From assembly GCA_947447115.1 (NCBI GenBank), contig CANFKD010000003.1, positions 1 to 48,126 on the forward strand: 48,126 bases of DNA. The letters run 5' to 3'. The notes beneath the pieces were generated by a model. The model ran no database searches. It saw only the letters and a program-made list of their open reading frames with translations, and was not told the DNA's origin. The stretch is from Caulobacteraceae bacterium. Its GTDB lineage: Bacteria; Pseudomonadota; Alphaproteobacteria; Caulobacterales; Caulobacteraceae. Shown here piece after piece: positions 41,544-48,126 of the stretch. Position 1 is the first letter of the stretch. Every line of letters starts with the position of its first letter. The translations under genes were made by a program, and so were the position numbers.

Positions 41544-42689
41544 ATGTCGGCTAGCGAAATTAGAAGCCTGAGCTCATTAGAAAACAGCGCATCGACAGCC
41601 CGCGTTCTGAATTTGCGAAAGGTTTTCGCCGATTATGGTGACGATGATGATTACAAAAAATCACCTTTTTTCAATAATGTTACTCTGAATCGTTGCTTGA
41701 TACTGAAGCACCGATTGCGTGGCAATGAACGAGATGAATTTACCGAATTTCGTAATGTTGCGACGAAGTTGGTTGTTCCAATCGATGTCACCGACCTAAA
41801 AATGGGCGCTCTATATGTTTTTGTAGGGCAGAGAAATTTTGAAAAAATGCTTTGTAACAGTCTCAACAAGACTGAAATGGAGCTTCAAAAGGATCTTGAA
41901 ATCCTGCGAACGCTTGATACGATTCCGACGCTGGACCCTTTCCTACTGAGAGAAACGTTAGATCGTGCCGGGATTAAGCCCGCCAACTGCTATTTCCAAA
42001 TTACCGAGGCGGACATCATCCGGATGTTGGCCTTTGTTGAGGAGGAGATTGGCGCACTGGTGCGGATGTCCTTTGGCAATGATGGCAATGCCGAGCAGGC
42101 CAGTATCCTAACCAAGAAACTTCTGTCCAATTCGGGTGCCGCCGACACTGAAGCCCTACGCCTGACGCTCCATATGGACCATATTCAATATCGTGAGGGC
42201 ATTTTCTGCTGGAAGGCCTTTCTCTATTACAAATGGCAACTCAAGGACCTCATGCCAAAGGCGGCGAGGATCCTGTCTGAGATCGAAAATGTAATTCCAA
42301 GAGGTAAGGCGTCGAGCGACGAAAAGCTTCAGATTGCAGATATGCGGGGTAATATCTCACGTAGCTTCAACAAGGCCGTGAAGAGTGTCAGCGATACCTT
42401 GGCGATTTACGACAACGCCTATTACATGCTCACTCAAAAGAGTGACCCGCAGGTGTTTAAAAACTTCCTACTTTCGGCACCCGAGCTGTTTAAGGCGTTG
42501 GGAGAGCGTCTGGGCGCCGTTCAGCACCTGCTGAGTTTTTGGCGCTACCGCGTACCCGAAGGTACGCGTCCTCAAATGGCCGCCGAGGAGTTGCTGGACA
42601 TATTTGGTGATTTTGAAAACAGTCTTGATGTCGTCAATAATCAACAGGAGACGGCTATTCCGCAGATCGATTTGAACTCAGGCAGTTAA
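41544..42689 (+). CDS. Unrecognised protein, tandem paralogue A
   Basis: A 381-residue protein without signal peptide or membrane helix, predicted mostly helical. It shares with the next two genes a start block (RSLSSLENSASTARVLNLRK), IPTLDPFLLRE, YFQIT-[ED]-AD, REGIFCWKAFLYYKWQL and YDNAY-x-MLTQKSDP. It also shares the C-terminal FLLSAPELFKALGERLGAV and LLSFW. The tail after LDIFGDFENSLDV is acidic and ends in IPQIDLNSGS. I recognise no catalytic motif or known domain. The 5' half is markedly A+T-rich compared with the flanking genes. No good Shine-Dalgarno is seen before the ATG. Confidence 0.85.
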   Translation: MSASEIRSLSSLENSASTARVLNLRKVFADYGDDDDYKKSPFFNNVTLNRCLILKHRLRGNERDEFTEFRNVATKLVVPIDVTDLKMGALYVFVGQRNFEKMLCNSLNKTEMELQKDLEILRTLDTIPTLDPFLLRETLDRAGIKPANCYFQITEADIIRMLAFVEEEIGALVRMSFGNDGNAEQASILTKKLLSNSGAADTEALRLTLHMDHIQYREGIFCWKAFLYYKWQLKDLMPKAARILSEIENVIPRGKASSDEKLQIADMRGNISRSFNKAVKSVSDTLAIYDNAYYMLTQKSDPQVFKNFLLSAPELFKALGERLGAVQHLLSFWRYRVPEGTRPQMAAEELLDIFGDFENSLDVVNNQQETAIPQIDLNSGS

Positions 42690-42842
42690 GGCAAACCAAG
42701 AGGCCATTTGTCTTGCCGTGAGGCGGACAGACAAGGTCATGACCAATTGATATTTTGACTTTCGTAAAGGTAGTTTTAGTATTTGCTATGATGCTAAAGC
42801 CTCCGCCCCTTGTCGTGGCGAAGGTGTAAACGAAGGCAACCC

Positions 42843-44000
42843 ATGGCTATCGGTGAATCGCGTAGCTTGAGCTCCCTGGAAGATTCGGCATCCACCGCGC
42901 GGGTGTTGAATTTGAGGAAGGTCTATTCAGATTTTAGCGAGGATCCTGCCTACCAGAAGGCCCCGTTTTTTCAAAATCCAGTGCTCAATCGGTCGCTCAT
43001 TGTAAAACATCGGCTTCGTAGTAACGAGCGCGATGATTTTATTGTCGCACGCAATGTCGCGACAAAGCTCATTATCCCGATAGACACAACGGACTTGAAA
43101 CTCGGTGCCCACTACGTGTTTGTGGGCCAAAAGAATTTTGAAAAAATACTGCTTACCAGTATCGATAAGAACTCTAATCAGCTCCAAAAAGATTTTGAAA
43201 CCTTAAGTGTACTTGACTCAATACCGACGCTCGATCCTTTTCTTTTAAGGGAACAGTTGCTGCGTCACGGCATAAACCCGGCGAATGTTTATTTCCAAAT
43301 TACGGACGCCGATGTCTTGCGCATGTTGACCTTTGCCGAGGCTGAAATTGGTGAACTGGTCCGGATGTCGGTCGGCAACCAAGGTACGGCCGAGCAGGTG
43401 GCTATCCTGACCAAAAAACTGCTGTCGAGTAATGGCGCGGCCGAAACAGAAGCTTTGCGGCTGACCTTGCAAATGGATCATGCCCAATATCGCGAAGGCA
43501 TATTCTGTTGGAAGGCCTTCCTCTATTATAAATGGCAACTTCGGGAATTGCTGCCCAAGGCCAAGAAGATTCTCACCGAGATAGAGACCGTGGTTCCCAA
43601 GGGGACGCCGTCGGTCGATGAGCGGGTTCAAATTGCGCAAATGCGCCGCAATATTTCGCGCAACTTCTCACGGGCCGTGAAAAGCGTCAGCACGACCTTG
43701 GGGATCTATGACAACGCCTATTTCATGCTGACCCAGAAGAGCGATCCGCTGGTCTTTAAGAACTTCCTCCTGTCCGCGCCGGAGCTGTTCAAGTCGTTGG
43801 GAGAGCGGTTGGGTGCGGTCGAGCACCTGCTCAGCTTTTGGCAGTTTCGGGTGCCAGCAGGCAGTCGTACCTTGATGATTGCTGACGAGTTGATCGATAT
43901 ATTTGGCGATTTTGAGTCAAGCTTGGATGTCGTTAATGATCAGGATGATGCTGCGATTTCTCAGATTGATTTCAGTGCGATAGACCAAACAGTCCTTTGA
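42843..44000 (+). CDS. Unrecognised protein, tandem paralogue B
   Basis: A 385-residue paralogue of the genes on either side. I started it at MAIGESRSL (ATG 42843, GAAGG upstream); an open frame 11 codons longer is not supported, because paralogue C begins with the same MAIG. The same blocks are present, including NVATKLIIPID, YVFVGQKNFE, ILTKKLLSSNGAAETEALRL and the REGIFCWKAF block. Like A it has a C-terminal extension with AISQID. The gap of 153 bp after A holds a promoter-like TTGACT-N16-TAGTAT (42755-42782), so the copy may be transcribed on its own. Function unknown; cytoplasmic location inferred. Confidence 0.85.
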   Translation: MAIGESRSLSSLEDSASTARVLNLRKVYSDFSEDPAYQKAPFFQNPVLNRSLIVKHRLRSNERDDFIVARNVATKLIIPIDTTDLKLGAHYVFVGQKNFEKILLTSIDKNSNQLQKDFETLSVLDSIPTLDPFLLREQLLRHGINPANVYFQITDADVLRMLTFAEAEIGELVRMSVGNQGTAEQVAILTKKLLSSNGAAETEALRLTLQMDHAQYREGIFCWKAFLYYKWQLRELLPKAKKILTEIETVVPKGTPSVDERVQIAQMRRNISRNFSRAVKSVSTTLGIYDNAYFMLTQKSDPLVFKNFLLSAPELFKSLGERLGAVEHLLSFWQFRVPAGSRTLMIADELIDIFGDFESSLDVVNDQDDAAISQIDFSAIDQTVL

Positions 44001-44210
44001 ATTTTTTCTATTCAGAGCGGTCTTTTTATTATGTTTAGGGCCTTCCAATTTGGCTGATTGAAACCCAAAAAACCCTTGGTTGTTATCCTTGGCGCGCCTT
44101 GACTATCTCGCGTTGGTTGTGCCCTAGTGAAAATAAGCTTTTAATAAAGGTCTCAATAATGACCCCGGCAATGATTATCTGGGGCGCAGAGTCATAAACA
44201 GAGTCAAAGC

Positions 44211-45308
44211 ATGGCCATCGGTGATTTACGAAGCCTAAGTGCTCTTGAAAATTCGGCCTCTACGGCGCGGGTTTTGAATTTACGCCGTGTTCACGCAAAC
44301 TTCTCTGACGATGCTTCCTATTCCAAAAGTCCATTTTTTCAAAATTCTGTCCTTAACCGGTCCTTGATCATTAAGCATCGGTTGCGGTCCAATGAACGGT
44401 CTGAATTTGTGGCGTTGCGAAATGTCGCGACGAAATTGATCATCCCCATCAACGAAAACGATCTGAAATTTGGCGCCCACTACGTCTTTGTCGGCCAGAA
44501 AAATTTCGAGCAGATGTTGTCAGGGAGCATCGACAAGGATGTTTCGGTGTTGCGTCGGGATTTGGAAACCCTAAACGCGCTTGACGCCATTCCAACCTTG
44601 GATCCCTTCCTGCTTCGAGAACAGTTACAGAGAAACGGTATCACCCCGGCGGCGTGCTATTTTCAAATTACTGACGCCGACGTCCAACGGATGTTGTTCT
44701 TCGCTGAGAATGAGATTGGCGATCTGGTGCGTCTGGCTGTGGGCGGCGAGGGAACGGCTGAGCAGGCCGGGGTCATGACCAAAAAACTGTTGTCCAGCAG
44801 GGGGGCGGAACAGACCGAAGGTTTGCGCATGGTCTTGCAGATGGACCCTGGCCAGTATCGTGAGGGTATTTTTTGCTGGAAAGCCTTCATCTACTACAAA
44901 TGGCAACTGATGGAGCTTCTGCCCAAGGCGGAGAAGGTTATCCAAGAGATTGCACATGTCGTTCCCCGAGGCTCACCGACCCATGATGAGAAGGCAGAGA
45001 TTGCCGATATGAGAGACAATATTTCTCGGAGTTTCGCGGCTGCGGTTAAGAGCGTTTCGGCCACCCTGGCGATCTACGATAATGCCTACAAGATGCTGAC
45101 CCAGAAGAGTGATCCTCAGGTGTTTAAGGATTTTCTGCTTTCGGCCCCGGAGCTGTTCAACACGCTTGGCGAACGGTTGGGAGCGGTAGAGCATCTGTTG
45201 AGCTTTTGGCGTTTCCGCGTGCCTGAAGGCAAGCGCTCTCAGTTGCAGGCCAATGAGCTCATTGATATTTTTGGTGATTTTGAAACCAGCCTTGAGGTCA
45301 AGAGCTAG
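44211..45308 (+). CDS. Unrecognised protein, tandem paralogue C
   Basis: A 365-residue third paralogue. It keeps every conserved block but stops at ETSLEVKS, about 20 residues short of A and B, losing their acidic QID-containing tail. Its TAG lies in the CTAG shared with the convergent monooxygenase gene. The 210-bp gap after B contains TTGACT at 44099-44104 but no convincing -10. The ribosome-binding site is weak. Its G+C is higher than A's. The three copies are clearly the product of tandem duplication followed by divergence; function unknown. Confidence 0.85.
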   Translation: MAIGDLRSLSALENSASTARVLNLRRVHANFSDDASYSKSPFFQNSVLNRSLIIKHRLRSNERSEFVALRNVATKLIIPINENDLKFGAHYVFVGQKNFEQMLSGSIDKDVSVLRRDLETLNALDAIPTLDPFLLREQLQRNGITPAACYFQITDADVQRMLFFAENEIGDLVRLAVGGEGTAEQAGVMTKKLLSSRGAEQTEGLRMVLQMDPGQYREGIFCWKAFIYYKWQLMELLPKAEKVIQEIAHVVPRGSPTHDEKAEIADMRDNISRSFAAAVKSVSATLAIYDNAYKMLTQKSDPQVFKDFLLSAPELFNTLGERLGAVEHLLSFWRFRVPEGKRSQLQANELIDIFGDFETSLEVKS

Positions 45309-46924
45309 CCCGCAATGGCAAAGCCCTCATAGCCCTTGGCCACGACCTCATCGCAGCGGACCTTATAGTCCCCGCCGATATAGGGCATGAAGACGCGTGG
45401 CTTGCCCGGCACATTGGCCCCGATATACCAAGAATTGGCTTGCGGGAAGAGGGTCTCGTCCGCCGTTTCATTGACATGCTTGACCCACGCCTCTTGCGCC
45501 GCTTCGGTGGCCTCGATGGTCACATGGTTGGTCGCCAGCACATGACCGATGGCGGCATTGATCCAGTCTACATGCTGCTCGATGGAGGTCATCATGTTGG
45601 TCAGCACCGATGGGCTGCCCGGGCCGGTGACGGTGAACAGATTGGGGAAGCCCGCCACCTGCAGACCCAAATAGGTCTTGGGGCCATGTTCCCAGGCCTC
45701 GCTCAGTGCTACGCCGCCCTTGCCGCGAATATCCATCTTCAACAGGGCCCCGGTCATGGCATCAAAGCCGGTGGCAAAGATGATCACATCGACTGGATAG
45801 TCGCCCTCAGAGGTTCTCACACCCTCGGCGGTGATTTCGCTGATCGGCGTGGCGCGCAGGTCGACCAACGAGACATGGTCCTGGTTGAAGGTGTCATAGA
45901 AGCCGCTGTCGACGCAGGCGCGCTTGGAGCCAAAGGGATAGCCGCGCGGGGTCAGTTGCTCAGCGACCTTAGGATCCTTGACGATTTCGCGGATCTTGCC
46001 GCGCACATAGTCTGCCGCGACGCCGTTGATATACTCATCTCGCATCAGGTTGGGGATCACAGTCAAAGAGACGAGCGCGCCTCCATCCCATAGGCCCTCT
46101 GCCAGTTGGTTCAGCTCTTCCACCGATGGCACATAACCCTCAGGCGGCAATGGGAAGCCGGGGCTGCCATCGGCCAGCATCTGGCGATAGACGGGGAAGT
46201 TGGCCTCGAACTCCGCGACCTCTTCTGGCGTCAATGGGCGGTTCTTTGCAGGCAGGCTGAAGTTCGGCGTGCGTTGAAACACCGTGACGCTGGCGGCCTG
46301 CTGGGCGATCAGCGGCAGGGACTGGATGCTCGACGAGCCGGTGCCGATCATGGCCACGCGCTTGCCGCTGAAATCCACCCCTTCATGGGGCCACAGGCCG
46401 GTGACATAGGTCTCGCCCGCAAAGGTCTCAGCCCCGGCAATGTCGGGTTTGCGCGGCACCGACAGGCAGCCGGTCGCCATGATGCAGAACCGCGCCTCGA
46501 TCTGATCGCCGCAATCGGTCTCAACCGTCCAGCGCTGGGTTGCCTCACTATAGGTCGCTGAGATCACGCGAGTGTTGAAAGCGAACCCGCCACGCAGGTC
46601 AAAATGATCGGCCACATGGTTGGCATAGGCGAGGATTTCTGGCTGCGGCGCATATTTCTCCGACCAGTTCCAAGCGGCCCGCAGCTCATCTGACCAGGAA
46701 TAGGAATAGAGCAGGCTGGGAATGTCGCAGCGCGCGCCCGGATAGCGGTTCCAATACCAAGTGCCGCCCACATCGGTGCCCGCCTCAAAGCCTTGAAAGC
46801 TAAGGCCCGCCTCGCGCAACCGATGGGTCATATAGAGGCCGCCAAAGCCTGCCCCGACAACGACCACATCGACGGTCTTGCGGGTCATAGGCGCACGGGT
46901 AGCGATCTTAGCTTGGGCGTTCAT
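45305..46924 (-). CDS. Baeyer-Villiger-type flavin monooxygenase with altered fingerprint
   Basis: A 539-residue protein closely resembling phenylacetone monooxygenase along its length. ATG 46924 has GGAGGAA five bases upstream; an earlier in-frame ATG overlaps that site. It has FAD motif GAGFGG (24-29), WYWNRYPGARCDIPS with the conserved Asp, NADPH Rossmann GTGSSS and GYPFGSKR with the catalytic Arg. The BVMO fingerprint FxGxxxHxxxWP reads F168-AGETY-V174-TGL-WP179, so the diagnostic His is Val. It should convert a ketone to an ester or lactone with NADPH and O2. A hydrolase gene 86 bp upstream on the same strand could cleave that product. Confidence 0.87.
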   Translation of the reverse strand: MNAQAKIATRAPMTRKTVDVVVVGAGFGGLYMTHRLREAGLSFQGFEAGTDVGGTWYWNRYPGARCDIPSLLYSYSWSDELRAAWNWSEKYAPQPEILAYANHVADHFDLRGGFAFNTRVISATYSEATQRWTVETDCGDQIEARFCIMATGCLSVPRKPDIAGAETFAGETYVTGLWPHEGVDFSGKRVAMIGTGSSSIQSLPLIAQQAASVTVFQRTPNFSLPAKNRPLTPEEVAEFEANFPVYRQMLADGSPGFPLPPEGYVPSVEELNQLAEGLWDGGALVSLTVIPNLMRDEYINGVAADYVRGKIREIVKDPKVAEQLTPRGYPFGSKRACVDSGFYDTFNQDHVSLVDLRATPISEITAEGVRTSEGDYPVDVIIFATGFDAMTGALLKMDIRGKGGVALSEAWEHGPKTYLGLQVAGFPNLFTVTGPGSPSVLTNMMTSIEQHVDWINAAIGHVLATNHVTIEATEAAQEAWVKHVNETADETLFPQANSWYIGANVPGKPRVFMPYIGGDYKVRCDEVVAKGYEGFAIAG

Positions 46925-47010
46925 GGCTTCCTCCAACATCGATTGGCTCGATTGTTGGGATTAAGATACCGCAACTGTCAGGCTTGGGAAGCCGCTAAGC
47001 GCACGGCCGC

Positions 47011-48126
47011 CTAAAGACTGCGCGCCTCCAGCCAATCACAGACGGTCTGGACCGCTTGGGGCAGCAGTTCCTTACGGTCCATATAGTAGTGATCGGCCTT
47101 ATCGATTTGAACGAGACTCTTATCCTTGGAGGCGACGGCCTCGTAAAGGCGAGTGGCGTGGCTGGGGGTACAGGCCAGATCAGCCGTATTGTTGATCACC
47201 AGCACGGGACAAGAGATATTGGCGGCATTCTTCTCGCCGTGCGCCCGGCTGTCATCATAACTCCATTGCGACAGCCAAGAGCGCAAGGTGGTGAAGCGTG
47301 CCAGCCCGACCGGCCCATCATTGGCCACGCGCGGCTCGCCCAGATAACAGGTACCCGCCGGACGGTCGGAGGGGTCCTGCGTGGGGTCGGTCCAGCGCAC
47401 GTCGCACATGGTTCCGGCTACGACAAAGGGACGCTCCATATAGTCATCCCCCTTGGCCCTCAGCTCGGCCAAGGTCGCCTTGACCCGAGCCGTGATCCGC
47501 CGATTGCGGGCGATCTGGGCGGCGCGGAACCGCTCAACAAATTCAGCCGAATAGGGCGGCTGGTTGGGGCAGGCGGGATCATAGATGTTTAGCTCGACAT
47601 CGCGCTCATAGGGCCGGTCCTCATCGGTGATCGACGGGTCCATCCATTCGGTCAGGGTGACATTGCGGCTGACATGGGCGGCCAGCAGCAGGATGGCGTC
47701 GGCGGGCTGAAGATTGGCCCCGACCAGATCGGCCTCGTCGCCTGCGGGGGTGTGGGTGATGGTCGGATGCTCGGCCTGATCTTGATAGAACATCGATAGA
47801 GAGCCGCCGCCGGACCAGCCTCCCAAGATAACGGTCTCATAGCCGAAGCGCTTTTTCAGGTCGGCAATACAGGCTCCAAGGTCGAGGACGCATTTTTCCA
47901 GCACTAGCGCTGTGTCATTGCCGCGAAAGCGTGTGTTGCAATAGATGATGTGCCGACCGGCTGCTGCCAGGGCCGTAACCATCGGCAGGAACGAGCCACC
48001 GCCGACCGGGTGGCTGAACAGGATGACCGACTTGGACTCTACCCCAACGGGGCGGATACGCATGCACTCGACAAAGACCGAACCGGTGGGACCGCCATAG
48101 ACGTCCTTGATCTTGGTCACTTCCTT
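47011..48126 (-). CDS. Alpha/beta hydrolase (5' end probably outside window)
   Basis: At least 369 residues of an alpha/beta hydrolase. LFSHPVGGGSF is the oxyanion region, LGGWSGGGSLS the nucleophile elbow, NNTADLACTPSHA carries the acid, and KADHYYMDRKEL the catalytic His. A GTG at 48118-48120 could be the start, but the frame stays open to the window edge (Lys-Glu before it) and relatives seem to begin a few residues earlier. The GTG also has AAGGAA touching it, too close to serve as its ribosome-binding site. The large insert between nucleophile and acid (about 120-260) is unlike simple esterases. It probably hydrolyses an ester, possibly that made by the adjacent monooxygenase. Confidence 0.82.
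   Translation of the reverse strand, partial: KEVTKIKDVYGGPTGSVFVECMRIRPVGVESKSVILFSHPVGGGSFLPMVTALAAAGRHIIYCNTRFRGNDTALVLEKCVLDLGACIADLKKRFGYETVILGGWSGGGSLSMFYQDQAEHPTITHTPAGDEADLVGANLQPADAILLLAAHVSRNVTLTEWMDPSITDEDRPYERDVELNIYDPACPNQPPYSAEFVERFRAAQIARNRRITARVKATLAELRAKGDDYMERPFVVAGTMCDVRWTDPTQDPSDRPAGTCYLGEPRVANDGPVGLARFTTLRSWLSQWSYDDSRAHGEKNAANISCPVLVINNTADLACTPSHATRLYEAVASKDKSLVQIDKADHYYMDRKELLPQAVQTVCDWLEARSL

Noticed and set aside
41544-45308. Prophage or genomic island around the paralogue trio
   Set aside because: No integrase, tRNA end, phage structural gene or IS, and both flanks are ordinary chromosomal genes.

Overview
The window (about 48 kb, mostly near 60% G+C by eye) looks like a chromosomal segment of an alphaproteobacterium of the Caulobacterales. 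Three things suggest this: a leuA - EamA - mreB-mreC-mreD-mrdA-rodA order that, as I recall it, matches Caulobacter crescentus; a MreB very close to the Caulobacter protein; and a large two-helix, coiled-coil protein resembling the Caulobacterales pole-marker TipN. I saw no tRNA, rRNA, CRISPR array, transposase, integrase or phage gene.

Layout. 1-7754: the 3' end of leuA, a DMT transporter, then the rod-shape operon mreBCD-mrdA-rodA, whose last three junctions are ATGA overlaps. 7751-11401: proline iminopeptidase and an epoxide-hydrolase-like enzyme (minus), a Bcr/CflA exporter (plus) and a DUF423 membrane protein (minus). 11526-15245: a tight operon with a CrtC/AttH-like protein, an ACAD10/11-type acyl-CoA kinase-like protein, a small possible LvaB-like partner and an MFS importer. 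15456-20406: dipeptide epimerase and the TipN-like protein (minus), a 101-aa orphan (plus) and an orphan ParA-like ATPase (minus). 20659-26536: a PQQ alcohol dehydrogenase fused to cytochrome c, divergent from a TonB receptor, then a secreted AstE-like zinc hydrolase and a MAPEG protein. 26581-29944: malonyl-CoA synthetase and an arsR-acr3-arsC operon. 30253-41280: acyl-CoA synthetase, FAD oxidoreductase, membrane-anchored alpha/beta hydrolase, two enoyl-CoA hydratases, a GreA/GreB-like factor, a TauD-like dioxygenase, a secreted serine esterase and a PAP2 phosphatase-like protein. 41544-45308: three tandem paralogues of an unrecognised soluble protein in visibly lower-G+C DNA. 45305-48126: a Baeyer-Villiger-type monooxygenase and an alpha/beta hydrolase cut by the window edge.

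How the genes work together. The left end serves cell shape and leucine synthesis. The tipN/parA area plausibly serves polarity or positioning. Much of the right half fits peripheral catabolism of acids, esters and ketones: CoA activation, hydration, Baeyer-Villiger oxidation then ester hydrolysis, with PQQ-dependent periplasmic oxidation and a TonB receptor for uptake.

The best candidates for something undescribed are the 41.5-45.3 kb paralogue trio and the kinase/partner/CrtC-like/MFS operon at 11.5-15.2 kb. Other points of interest are five convergent gene pairs locked by exactly 4-bp stop-stop overlaps (CTAG or TTAG), composite arrays of several palindromic repeat families in three intergenic gaps, and three enzymes or receptors lacking an expected residue or signal.
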